In this document: one piece after another, positions 8,540-16,484 of the stretch
Position numbering within the stretch: position 1 is the stretch's first letter
How the letters are laid out: each line of letters begins with the position of its first letter
Source of the DNA: Clostridia bacterium
GTDB lineage: Bacteria; Bacillota; DULZ01
Direction of reading: 5' to 3'
DNA length: 57,335 bases
Assembly: GCA_012840125.1 (NCBI GenBank)
Contig: DULZ01000078.1
Coordinates: forward strand, 1 to 57,335
The notes under the pieces: generated by a model
Database searches by the model: none
What the model was told of the DNA's origin: nothing
What the model saw: only the letters and a program-made list of their open reading frames with translations
Made by a program: the position numbers and the translations under genes

Positions 8540-9784
8540 TTAAGCTTTTTTCCGCATCACCCGGTCCCATAAACGGGCCAAAGGGCCGCGGGAGTTGAAC
8601 TGCACCTGGGAGCGGTCACCGGTTTCCGGCACCGGGATAATACCCAACTGGCCGTCTGTGGGACACCTGCCCTGGGTACGCCACAGCTTACCCCCTCGCA
8701 AGTAATCCACCGACAGGTAAGGGGTGCCTAAAGACAGCAGCCGGGCCACGTCCCATTTGGTATTCACCGGCTCTTCATTGATGCTGAAAAGCACGTCACC
8801 GCTGGCCAGGCCCATTCTCGCCGCCGGGGAACCGGGATAAACATCCAGGATCATCACCCCGCGCTCCGGGGCATGGTAGAGCGGCTTTCCCACCAGCTCC
8901 TTTTGCTGCCCTCTAATGATTAAATACTCATGTCCTAAAGGCCCGAATAAGGCCGCCGCCCAAGCCAGCCAGGACCAGTGGGAGGCCAGAATGGACAGCA
9001 GGAGCAGCAGCAGGCTGTACACCGCCAGTCTTTCCGCGGACCAGCGGCTCTTGCCTTCCGGGGTATCCGTAAGGGCCAGGTCCCCGTAACCCAGGGCGGC
9101 CACCACCGGTACCAGGCTGTACAGCACATCGCTCTCCGCCTCCAGGGGGGAACGGATCAGCGGCCACCAATCGGGCATGGGGATGACGCTGTTACCAAAG
9201 CTTTGTAACGAGGCTACCGGTATCACATACATGACGACCAGGGGAATGGGCCAAAACCGCTGCAGGTTGAAACCGCCGACGGTTTTGTCACCCTGGCGGG
9301 CATATACCGGCAGTGCCCCCAAGTGCCCGCTGGCCAGGATCAACAAGCTTTCCACCAGGTGCAGAATAGCCACTAAGCCCATCAACTGGGGCACTTCGAT
9401 GCGGGGAAAACCCGTTAACAGGTAGCTAATGGACAAAAGACCCCCGGCATAGGAAAAACAAAGGTAGCGGGGATTGACCAGGAACAGGACCAGGGCCACA
9501 AACCACAAATAGCTGATCCCGATGTTATTCACACTTACCCCGCCCAGGACCATCAAAATGCTCCCCAGCACTCCTCCCCCGAATCCCAGGGCCGTGGCTT
9601 TCAGCACATCCTGGACAATACCGCCGTAAGCCTTGCCGGCAACGCCGTACAACTGCCGTTTCGTCTTTTCCAGCCGGATATACATGAGGGCCACCACGGC
9701 GACGGCAAACAGGAAATAAAGGAGAAACCCCAGGCTGAAAATATGGCGGAAAATCTGAACAATTAAATACAAGAAAAGTTCCAT
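8540..9784 (-). CDS. Polytopic membrane protein with C-terminal PDZ domain, MinJ-like
   Basis: About eight hydrophobic segments fill residues 5-290 and a PDZ domain follows (about 295-380, [30 protein letters not shown]). This is the architecture and length of Bacillus MinJ, the topological factor that links MinCD to DivIVA. The gene order ftsE-ftsX-(M23)-ctpA-this gene parallels the B. subtilis ftsE-ftsX-ctpB-minJ region, which strengthens the call. Two starts are possible. The one at 9784 has GGTGAG at good spacing; another ATG lies five codons upstream at 9799 with no clear site. It follows ctpA directly and is probably the last gene of the block. Without a search the exact family stays tentative; a PDZ-regulated envelope protease partner is an alternative. 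Confidence 0.65.
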   Translation of the reverse strand: MELFLYLIVQIFRHIFSLGFLLYFLFAVAVVALMYIRLEKTKRQLYGVAGKAYGGIVQDVLKATALGFGGGVLGSILMVLGGVSVNNIGISYLWFVALVLFLVNPRYLCFSYAGGLLSISYLLTGFPRIEVPQLMGLVAILHLVESLLILASGHLGALPVYARQGDKTVGGFNLQRFWPIPLVVMYVIPVASLQSFGNSVIPMPDWWPLIRSPLEAESDVLYSLVPVVAALGYGDLALTDTPEGKSRWSAERLAVYSLLLLLLSILASHWSWLAWAAALFGPLGHEYLIIRGQQKELVGKPLYHAPERGVMILDVYPGSPAARMGLASGDVLFSINEEPVNTKWDVARLLSLGTPYLSVDYLRGGKLWRTQGRCPTDGQLGIIPVPETGDRSQVQFNSRGPLARLWDRVMRKKA

Positions 9785-9810
9785 GGCACTCACCGCCATT
9801 GATCACCGGT

Positions 9811-10983
9811 TTACCTGCCCAGCACTTCCAGGGCTTTGGCCAATTGGGGGTCTTTCTCCACATCGGGGGCGCTCATCAGTGCCGCGTGTTCTTCTTCCGG
9901 TGTCAGTTTTACTTCCACATCCGGCTGGATGCCTACCTCGTGGATGTCATGTCTGCCGGGAGTTAAATACTTGGAAGTGGTAAGCTTTACCGCCGCCCCG
10001 CCGTGCAGGGGGAACACGGTCTGGACTAATCCCTTGCCGAAAGTAGTCTCCCCAACCAGTTTCCCGCTCCCCGTGTCCTTGATGGCTCCGGCCACGATTT
10101 CCGAAGCGCTGGCACTGCCGCCGTTCACCAGCACCACCAGGGGCACCTGGATGCGATGGGGATGGACCGTATGCAAGGTATCACTGCTGTTCTTCCCTTC
10201 GATGTATACTACCGGGCCTTCCGGGATGAAGTAAGAAGCTACCTCCAAGGCGGCGGACAAGGACCCCCCCGGATTATTGCGCAAATCCAATACCATCCCT
10301 TCTAATGCCCGCTCTTGCTGCAGCTCCATAATTAACCGGCCTAACTCGGTACCTGTGTGTTCCGTAAAATTGGAGATGGAGATATAAGCAATGCCGGGAT
10401 AATCCTCCAGGTACTGTCCTTCTACCGTGGGCAGCTCAATGATCTCCCTGGTCAGGGTCACTTCCCAGGTGGAGCCTCCCGGCCGGTAAATGAGCAGCAC
10501 CACTTGGGTCCCAGGTTCTCCCTGCATTAACGCCGCCGCTTCATTCAGGTCTAAATCCGCCGTATCCCGGTCATCGATCCGCAGTATTTGATCCCCCGGC
10601 GCGATCCCGGCCCGGTGGGCCGGCGTACCTTTAAAGGGTGATACCACCGTCAGCTTGTGATCTTTATCCATGGTGATCAAAAGCCCCACGCCGCCGTAAG
10701 TGCCCTTAATATTCCCTTCCAGACTTTGGTACAGCTCCGGCTCCAGGTAAGCGGAATAGGGATCCTCCAGGGCCTGCACCATCCCGGCGGTGGCCCCTTC
10801 AATGAGGGTAGCGAAATCAGGATCCGCCAGCGACTGGCTCTTGATCAGGGCCAGCACTTTCACGGCCCGGCCCAGTCCGTCCAGATTCGAAACAATCACA
10901 AAACCCAGGATCCCCGTTACCATGACGGAAAACATGGCAATGATGATCACCAGGTGCTTAAGAAAACCGAGTATCCTTCCCAA
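9811..10983 (-). CDS. ctpA: Carboxy-terminal processing peptidase (S41 family)
   Basis: A 390-residue exported serine protease of the CtpA/CtpB family. An N-terminal signal anchor occupies about residues 8-30, a PDZ domain follows (about 95-180, YGGVGLLITMDKDHKLTVVSPFKGTPAHRAGI), and the S41 core carries the nucleophile serine in NGGSASASEIVAGA and the general-base lysine in TTFGKGLVQ. Such proteases trim envelope proteins and, in spore formers, act in cross-compartment signalling (CtpB/SpoIVB). It lies between the M23 peptidase gene and the MinJ-like gene. A 520-bp gap with its own hairpins separates it from the M23 gene, so it may have its own promoter. Confidence 0.92.
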   Translation of the reverse strand: MGRILGFLKHLVIIIAMFSVMVTGILGFVIVSNLDGLGRAVKVLALIKSQSLADPDFATLIEGATAGMVQALEDPYSAYLEPELYQSLEGNIKGTYGGVGLLITMDKDHKLTVVSPFKGTPAHRAGIAPGDQILRIDDRDTADLDLNEAAALMQGEPGTQVVLLIYRPGGSTWEVTLTREIIELPTVEGQYLEDYPGIAYISISNFTEHTGTELGRLIMELQQERALEGMVLDLRNNPGGSLSAALEVASYFIPEGPVVYIEGKNSSDTLHTVHPHRIQVPLVVLVNGGSASASEIVAGAIKDTGSGKLVGETTFGKGLVQTVFPLHGGAAVKLTTSKYLTPGRHDIHEVGIQPDVEVKLTPEEEHAALMSAPDVEKDPQLAKALEVLGR

Positions 10984-11118
10984 CCAGAATCCACCTCAAT
11001 CCCCATTGAATTGTTCGCCTTGACATTAACATATGCAGCCAACCACAGTCCCTTGAATATATTGTCATTATTATTCGCCAAGCACCAGGCATACCCTGCA
11101 TTCCCTCTAAAGAAAAAA

Positions 11119-11137
11119 TGACGACCTCCGGTCGTCA
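11119..11137 (-). terminator. Intrinsic terminator
   Basis: The stem TGACGACC / GGTCGTCA with a TCC loop is followed on the minus strand by TTTTTTC. It stands right at the end of the possible gene remnant at 11135-11397 and would stop transcripts from the ftsEX-M23 side before ctpA. Confidence 0.75.
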
Positions 11138-11397
11138 GAGACTGTTCACAACAGGGCAAACCGAAATCCGCGAGCCCGGCCCTTCCACCCAATCGGCAAA
11201 AGGCCACACCTCCTTCCGGTGGGAGACGGCAGCCGTTTCCGTCATTTCAAATACCAGCCAATCAGTGCCCACAGCCCGGGCTTGAAGAACCCCGGCAAAA
11301 CCGCCGTCACTCCCCGACCGTCAGGCTAGACCCGGAAAGATCGATGCCCACCACTTTCCAGCCGCCCGCAGCTTGCGGATTGCCGACCGCCTTTCAT
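11135..11397 (-). pseudogene. Possible degraded short gene between M23 peptidase and ctpA genes
   Basis: A GGAGAGGAGG site precedes an ATG (11395-11397), but that frame stops after 23 codons. Coding-looking sequence continues in the other two frames: first one reading AAGGWKVVGIDLSGSSLTV, then one reading VGTDWLVFEMTETAAVSHRK and ending at a TGA (11135-11137) that overlaps a terminator stem. At least two frameshifts would be needed to join them. I do not recognise the family. It may be a decayed gene, or the readable frames may be chance. Confidence 0.25.
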
Positions 11398-11471
11398 GAC
11401 AGCACTGCCTCCTCTCCACCTTACCGCCGGCCGGGATTAGTTCCCGGCATCATTTTCTTTAGAGACATGTA

Positions 11472-11502
11472 AGGCTAACTGGGCCCGTACGCCAGTTAGC
11501 CT
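11472..11502 (-). terminator. Strong hairpin after the M23 peptidase gene
   Basis: An 11-bp perfect stem, AGGCTAACTGG / CCAGTTAGCCT, lies 9 bp past the M23 peptidase stop codon. The following minus-strand sequence is only weakly T-rich, so it may be a processing or 3'-end stabilising hairpin rather than a full terminator. Confidence 0.5.
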
Positions 11503-11510
11503 CCTCCATC

Positions 11511-12653
11511 TCATTTCAAGTAGGACCATGGATTGACCGGTTCCCCGTCCTTGCGCACTTCAAAGTGCAGGTGCGGTCCCGTACTTAAGCCCGTGGACCC
11601 GACTTTCCCCACCTGGTCACCCCGCAGGACTTCGTCCCCTTCCTTGACCGTAATAGCGGACAAATGGGCGTACAAGGTAGCAATGCCGCTGCCGTGGTTA
11701 ATGATCACCGTATTACCGTATGCCCCGTAATACCCGGCCATCATGACTCGCCCGCTTTCGGCGGCTATGACCTTAGCCCCTGAAGGAGCCGCAATATCGA
11801 TACCAGTATGCATCCGGTTGGTCTTGAGGATGGGATGCACCCTCATCCCGTAATCGGAGGTGATCCGGGAGTAACCCGGTGCCGGCCAGGCCAGCTTACC
11901 GCCGGCGAATTGGCGATCGTCGCTCATCCGGGCCATGATTTCCCTGATCTGGGCGGCAATCCGGCGGGAAGTTTCCTCTTCTTCCGCCAGCGCTCTTTCG
12001 ATTACCGCTTTTTCCGTTTTCAGGGCATTCACCAGCTTGGCCTTCTCTTCCTGCTGGGCAGCCAGCCGGGCTTTCTTATCCTCTGTTTCCGCCTTCATCT
12101 GGGCAATCTTGTCTCTTTCCGACTCCAGCTGGGCTTTTTTCTCTTCCACCGCCGCCCGTTCCGCCTCGATCTCATCCAACAGTTTCATGTCATGTTCCGC
12201 AATCTTTTGCAGCAGTTCCATGCGGACCAGGAAATCGGTCATGCTGGTGGATTCCATCAATACTTCCAGGTAGCTGACATCCCCGAGACAATAAATCTCC
12301 ACCAGCCGTTTCTTAAATATACCCGTTCTTTCCGCCAGCTTGTCCTCAGCTTGCTTGAGTTCCCGCTCCGCCTGCTCCACCCGCTGGGTTGCTTCGCCCA
12401 ACTGGACCGCCAGCTCGTGCAGGTCCTTTTCCACCGCTCCAATGTTTCTGTTCAAATCTTCCATCTGCTGGGACAGGGATTTAATCTCTTTTTCCTTGCT
12501 CTGGATCTCCTGGCGGCGCTGCTGGATCTGCCGTTCTATTTGCTCCTGCCGCTGGCGAAGTTCATCCAACTCGTTCCCAGAAACCGTATACACCGGCAGC
12601 CAGGATAAGACCAATACCCCGCAAAGGAGGCATAACGCCACAACCCGCTTCAC
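11511..12653 (-). CDS. EnvC-like murein hydrolase activator / M23 peptidase
   Basis: A 380-residue exported protein: signal peptide (about 1-27, ending near VSG), a long coiled coil rich in E/Q/R (about 28-245, two helices split near residue 130) and a C-terminal LytM/M23 domain (about 265-380). The M23 zinc-site residues are present in RMHTGIDIAAPSG (H and D) and GPHLHFEVRKDG (HxH), so it could be an active endopeptidase rather than a degenerate activator such as E. coli EnvC. The start is GTG after GGGGGGAG. It follows ftsX by 15 bp. Coiled-coil M23 proteins next to ftsEX are typically controlled by the FtsEX ATPase during septal peptidoglycan cleavage, and that is the inferred role here. 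Confidence 0.9.
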   Translation of the reverse strand: MKRVVALCLLCGVLVLSWLPVYTVSGNELDELRQRQEQIERQIQQRRQEIQSKEKEIKSLSQQMEDLNRNIGAVEKDLHELAVQLGEATQRVEQAERELKQAEDKLAERTGIFKKRLVEIYCLGDVSYLEVLMESTSMTDFLVRMELLQKIAEHDMKLLDEIEAERAAVEEKKAQLESERDKIAQMKAETEDKKARLAAQQEEKAKLVNALKTEKAVIERALAEEEETSRRIAAQIREIMARMSDDRQFAGGKLAWPAPGYSRITSDYGMRVHPILKTNRMHTGIDIAAPSGAKVIAAESGRVMMAGYYGAYGNTVIINHGSGIATLYAHLSAITVKEGDEVLRGDQVGKVGSTGLSTGPHLHFEVRKDGEPVNPWSYLK

Positions 12654-12668
12654 CCGGTTTCTCCCCCC

Positions 12669-13556
12669 CTAAACTTTGAGAAATCTGCGCATGGAGATGA
12701 TACTCCCCAGGGCTCCCACGGCGGCTCCCCCGGCCAGGAGCTTCCACAAGACCTGGTACACCGCTTTAGGATCCTCAATTAAAGCCAGAAAAGATATCTG
12801 CAGGGAAACCTTGTCCACCAGGGAAAAATAACCGAAATAGACAGCCAGGCAAGCTAACCCGGCGCCGATGGCCCCCAGGAAGAAACCCTCCAGGAAGAAA
12901 GGCCAGCGAATAAACCAGTCCGTGGCACCCACCAGTTTCATAATCTGCAGTTCCCGCCGGCGGGCGAAAACCGTCAGCCGGACAGTGGTGGCAATGAGAA
13001 ACACCGCGGAACCGATTAACAACAGGATGAGAGCGCTGCCGGCCCAGCGCACCCAGCGCAGCACCTCAAATAACCGTTCCACTTCCTGCTTCCCGTAATC
13101 AACCTTGTAGATATGAGGAATCTGGGCCAATTGGGCAGCCACCCTGGTCACCCGTTCCGGGTCCGCAGCCTTCACCACGAAATAATCCGGTAAAGGGTTC
13201 TCCCCTCCCAGGGCTCCCAGCAAATCCCGGTCACCGCCAAAACGGGCGTTCATCTTGCTCAACCCTTCTTCTTTAGGCACCAGGGTTACCGAAGCAATAC
13301 CCGGCAGGGACCGGAGATGCTCCTGCAGCTGCAGCACCTGCGCCCGGGGAACATCCACTTCCACAAAGGCCACGATTTCAATGTCGGATTCCAGCTTGGC
13401 CGCCATGAAATTCACATTGAGCACCAGGAGAGCGAACACACCCACCAGGAACGCGGCAATGGCTACCGTACTGACCGCCGCGATACTCATCCAAAGATTG
13501 CGCCGCATGGATTTAAAGGCCTGTTTAAAGAAATAGCCAAAGGTTCTAAGCTTCAT
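12669..13556 (-). CDS. ftsX: Cell division ABC transporter permease FtsX
   Basis: A 295-residue protein with the FtsX layout: short cytoplasmic N terminus, first membrane helix at about 20-45, an extracellular domain (about 50-165, containing DYFVVKAADPERVTRVAAQL), then three membrane helices near 175-200, 218-245 and 265-290. FtsX transmits ATP-driven changes from FtsE to an extracellular peptidoglycan hydrolase; here the coiled-coil M23 protein encoded 15 bp downstream is the obvious partner. The gene overlaps ftsE by 11 bp, which indicates translational coupling. Confidence 0.94.
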   Translation of the reverse strand: MKLRTFGYFFKQAFKSMRRNLWMSIAAVSTVAIAAFLVGVFALLVLNVNFMAAKLESDIEIVAFVEVDVPRAQVLQLQEHLRSLPGIASVTLVPKEEGLSKMNARFGGDRDLLGALGGENPLPDYFVVKAADPERVTRVAAQLAQIPHIYKVDYGKQEVERLFEVLRWVRWAGSALILLLIGSAVFLIATTVRLTVFARRRELQIMKLVGATDWFIRWPFFLEGFFLGAIGAGLACLAVYFGYFSLVDKVSLQISFLALIEDPKAVYQVLWKLLAGGAAVGALGSIISMRRFLKV

Positions 13557-14235
13557 GGCTGTAGACTCCTCTTTCCTCGTCCCGCACCAGTTCCCCTCTA
13601 TCCAGGGCGATCAACCTTTTCTTCATGCGGTTAACAATGTCCGCGGCGTGGGTAGCCATGATTACCGTCGTACCCCGGCGGTTGATGTCATTCAGTAGTT
13701 CCATTATCCCCCATGCGGTCTCCGGGTCCAGGTTTCCCGTCGGTTCATCAGCCAGCAGAATCTGCGGGTTATTGACAATGGCCCTGGCAATGGCCACTCT
13801 CTGCTGTTCTCCCCCCGACAGCTGCCGGGGCAGGCAGTCGGCTTTGTCAGCCAAGCCCACCATTTCCAATACTTCCGGTACTTTCTGCCGGATCGTTTTC
13901 CCCGGGTATTCCATCACCTCCAGGGCAAAAGCCACATTATCATAGACGGTCCGGTCGTTCAGCAAGCTGTAATCCTGGAACACCACCCCGATATTCCGCC
14001 GTAAGAGAGCCACTTCTTTCCGCTTCAGCCGGTTAATGCTGCGGTTAGCAATTAGGATCTGCCCCCGGGAAGGTTCCTCTTCCTTGAAAATCAGGCGGAT
14101 AAAGGTTGATTTACCTGCCCCGCTGGAGCCGATCAGAAAGACAAACTCTCCTTTTTCGATTTTGAGGCTGATATCTCGCAAAGCAACAACCCTGTTGTTG
14201 TAAATCTTCGTCACGTTGACAAATTGGATCAACAT
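13546..14235 (-). CDS. ftsE: Cell division ATP-binding protein FtsE
   Basis: A 229-residue ABC ATPase with Walker A GSSGAGKST (about 37-45), Q-loop VVFQDYSLL, signature LSGGEQQRVAIARA (about 139-152), Walker B ILLADEPTGNLD and the H-loop histidine in MATHAADIV. This is the standard FtsE pattern, and the overlapping ftsX gene fixes the assignment. The start is ATG after GGAGTGG. The gene is first in the ftsE-ftsX-M23 cluster; the upstream region 14236-14340 is AT-rich and should hold the promoter. Confidence 0.95.
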   Translation of the reverse strand: MLIQFVNVTKIYNNRVVALRDISLKIEKGEFVFLIGSSGAGKSTFIRLIFKEEEPSRGQILIANRSINRLKRKEVALLRRNIGVVFQDYSLLNDRTVYDNVAFALEVMEYPGKTIRQKVPEVLEMVGLADKADCLPRQLSGGEQQRVAIARAIVNNPQILLADEPTGNLDPETAWGIMELLNDINRRGTTVIMATHAADIVNRMKKRLIALDRGELVRDEERGVYSHEA

Positions 14236-14349
14236 TTACCACTCCGTTGACAATAGTTGCAGCTGCTGCTACTGGTAAAACATTATCTATGTCAGTTCGA
14301 CAATTACTTCCAGAATCCTTTCCCGGCGGGCAGATTTGCAAAAAAAGGA

Positions 14350-14371
14350 AGCCTTCCTTCTACGGAAGGCT
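14350..14371 (-). terminator. Second terminator after the molybdoenzyme operon
   Basis: The stem AGCCTTCC / GGAAGGCT with a 6-nt loop is followed on the minus strand by TTCCTTTTTTT. It lies downstream of the nrfD-like gene and insulates ftsE. Together with the hairpin at 14444-14468 it makes up most of the 300-bp gap. Confidence 0.75.
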
Positions 14372-14443
14372 GCACCAGAGGAAAAAGGCAAGGAGTATTG
14401 ATGGGAAATACCTAACAAAAAAGGAGGGAATACGGGAGAAAAC

Positions 14444-14468
14444 GGCACTCCCGGGTGCCGGGAGTGCC
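14444..14468 (-). terminator. Terminator of the molybdoenzyme operon
   Basis: An 11-bp stem, GGCACTCCCGG / CCGGGAGTGCC, with a 3-nt loop is followed on the minus strand by GTTTTC. It lies 68 bp past the stop codon of the nrfD-like gene. Confidence 0.75.
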
Positions 14469-14535
14469 CAATCAGGGAGAGAGTTTTACAAAATCCTCAA
14501 CGGATCTAGCCAACCAACCAGGGACATACTCCTAT

Positions 14536-15786
14536 TCACGGCAAGCTGGCCTGGCCGGCAGGCTGTTTCGGCCCGTGCGCTGCCGCCGGCGGCTCGAAAG
14601 CCGGTAAGAAGGGGAAAGAGCGCAGCGCCAGGGAAACCACCAGCCCCACCAGCCCAAAGGGTAAGAGGGTTACCGCTATCTCCACCGGGGAAGGAAGATA
14701 AGACCAGGTACTCACGAAGACATCCATCCCCGGCTGGAACTCGCCCACAGCCACCGGGTAGCTCCAACCGGCACCGGTACCGGGCACCACCAGGTGCAGG
14801 GGTACCTGGTTGAAAGCCGGGAACATCAGCATCAACCGGTGCACAAACACGCCGGCAAAAAGGGTCAAGCAGCCAATCCACAAACCGCCGTAAGACCCGG
14901 TTCCCCGGGCGATGAAAAAGTAAACCATGGCCGAAAACAGCAGCACCAGTTCCAGCCCGTATAGGACTCCGTACTCAACAAACAGCTGGGCAAACAGCCC
15001 GGCAGCTTCCGGCCCGCCCCACCAGCCGTGGACGATTAAATCCACCGCCAGGAAGAAGAAATGAATCACCAGGGCCCCGGCGATGACACCGTTCAAGATC
15101 CGAAAAGCACCTGAATGATGTCTCAGTCCCTCTTTGCCCATGGCCAGCAGCATGATCACCATCACCAGCGCCGTGCCGGAGGCCACCGCCATGGCAATAA
15201 AATCCGGGGGCAGGATGGCTGTGTTCCACCAGCCCCGGGATCCCTGAGTAGCAAAAATCAACGCAGTCACGGTGTGAATTAAGACCGCCACCGGCAGCCC
15301 CAGGTAGGCCACCGCCCGGGCCCGCCGCTTCGCCCGCTCCTCCAGTTCCGGCCGCCGCTCCGGCAGCAGCTGGAAATAGACGCTGAGGAAGGTGATCGCC
15401 AGGTAAGTGCTGAGGACAATCACATCCCAAATTAGAGGAGAAGCGAAGTTGGGATGCAGGAATAATTGGTAGATCCGGTCCACCCGGCCCAGATCAGGCA
15501 GGATGATGGCCATGGCTCCCAAAGTAGCGGCAAAAGCCGACAGGGAAGCTATCCTGGTGAAAGGCCGCAGCGGCTCCAAATTAAACAAGTAGACGGATGA
15601 AGAGACGATCAAGCCCCCGGCGGCGATCCCTACGAAAAAGGCAAAAACGGCAATGTACAGACCCCAGTTAAAGGGGTTCCGCATCTGGGTCACTACCAGT
15701 CCTTGCTGGATTTGATAAAACCAGGCCGCTAAACTGATGCCGATTAACACCAGGGATACCCCGGCAGCCGCATTGGTTCCTCGCAT
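14536..15786 (-). CDS. NrfD/PsrC-family membrane anchor subunit
   Basis: A 416-residue polytopic protein with about ten hydrophobic helices, starting near residue 10 and regularly spaced (for example VFAFFVGIAAGGLIVSSSVY and FHPNF-type loops between them). NrfD/PsrC proteins are cofactor-poor quinol-binding anchors for periplasmic molybdoenzymes and link catalysis to the menaquinone pool. It is the third gene of an operon with an Fe-S subunit and a Tat-exported molybdopterin subunit, 15 bp after the Fe-S gene, so it is the membrane partner of that complex. The sequence does not tell whether the complex reduces an external acceptor or oxidises a donor. Confidence 0.9.
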   Translation of the reverse strand: MRGTNAAAGVSLVLIGISLAAWFYQIQQGLVVTQMRNPFNWGLYIAVFAFFVGIAAGGLIVSSSVYLFNLEPLRPFTRIASLSAFAATLGAMAIILPDLGRVDRIYQLFLHPNFASPLIWDVIVLSTYLAITFLSVYFQLLPERRPELEERAKRRARAVAYLGLPVAVLIHTVTALIFATQGSRGWWNTAILPPDFIAMAVASGTALVMVIMLLAMGKEGLRHHSGAFRILNGVIAGALVIHFFFLAVDLIVHGWWGGPEAAGLFAQLFVEYGVLYGLELVLLFSAMVYFFIARGTGSYGGLWIGCLTLFAGVFVHRLMLMFPAFNQVPLHLVVPGTGAGWSYPVAVGEFQPGMDVFVSTWSYLPSPVEIAVTLLPFGLVGLVVSLALRSFPFLPAFEPPAAAHGPKQPAGQASLP

Positions 15787-15800
15787 TGTATCACCTCCGC

Positions 15801-16484
15801 TTATTTAGGCTTGCTGGGACTCAAGTAAAACACTTTCGGGGCTGTACCCAGTTCCTCCAGGAGGCGAAAAGTCTCCTGTTCCCGGATGAGCTTCCCCACC
15901 GCTGAGGCCGGGTCGTCCAAATCCCCGAAATGACGGGCTTTAGCCGGGCAAGCCTGCACGCACATGGGGAGTTCTCCTTGGGCGGTGTACTGGGCGCAAA
16001 AAGTGCATTTTTCCGTAATCCCCTTCGGCCGGTTGGGGGAATAGACCAGCCGGTCGTTGGGGTCCCGGTGGTCAAAAGGATAACCGTAAGCATAATCTTG
16101 GGGATACCCGGCCTTTTCCTTGGCTTTCTCGGGGTCCTCCCAGTTGAACTGGCGGACGCCGTAAGGGCAGGCGCTCATGCAGTAGCGGCAGCCGATGCAT
16201 CGCTCCAGGTCCACCAGCACCACACCCCGCGCATCGGTGTAAGTGGCCCCGACGGGACAGACTTTCTGGCAGGGAGGGTTATCGCACATCTGACAGGAAA
16301 CGGGCAAAAAGTACATTTTCGCCCCCCCTGTTTGCTCCGGGGGAATCTGGTGATGACTGCTGCCGGGGGTAAAGACCCGGTTCCACCAGGTACCCGGCGG
16401 CTGGGCGTTCACCTGCTTGCACACTACGGCGCAGGTGCGGCAGCCGATGCATTTATATAAATCGATCACCATCCCTAATCTCAT
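15801..16484 (-). CDS. Four-cluster Fe-S electron transfer subunit (PsrB/DmsB type)
   Basis: A 227-residue ferredoxin-like subunit with sixteen cysteines in four groups: CIGCRTCAVVC (12-22), CQMCDNPPCQKVC, CIGCRYCMSACPYG and CTFCAQ...MCVQACPAKA. These would bind four [4Fe-4S] clusters in the standard arrangement that wires a molybdopterin subunit to an NrfD anchor. It has no signal peptide; such subunits are carried out with the Tat-dependent catalytic subunit. Its ATG overlaps the stop codon of the catalytic gene by 4 bp (16481-16484), showing tight coupling. It is shorter than NarH-type beta subunits, which usually accompany type II catalytic subunits. Confidence 0.93.
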   Translation of the reverse strand: MRLGMVIDLYKCIGCRTCAVVCKQVNAQPPGTWWNRVFTPGSSHHQIPPEQTGGAKMYFLPVSCQMCDNPPCQKVCPVGATYTDARGVVLVDLERCIGCRYCMSACPYGVRQFNWEDPEKAKEKAGYPQDYAYGYPFDHRDPNDRLVYSPNRPKGITEKCTFCAQYTAQGELPMCVQACPAKARHFGDLDDPASAVGKLIREQETFRLLEELGTAPKVFYLSPSKPK

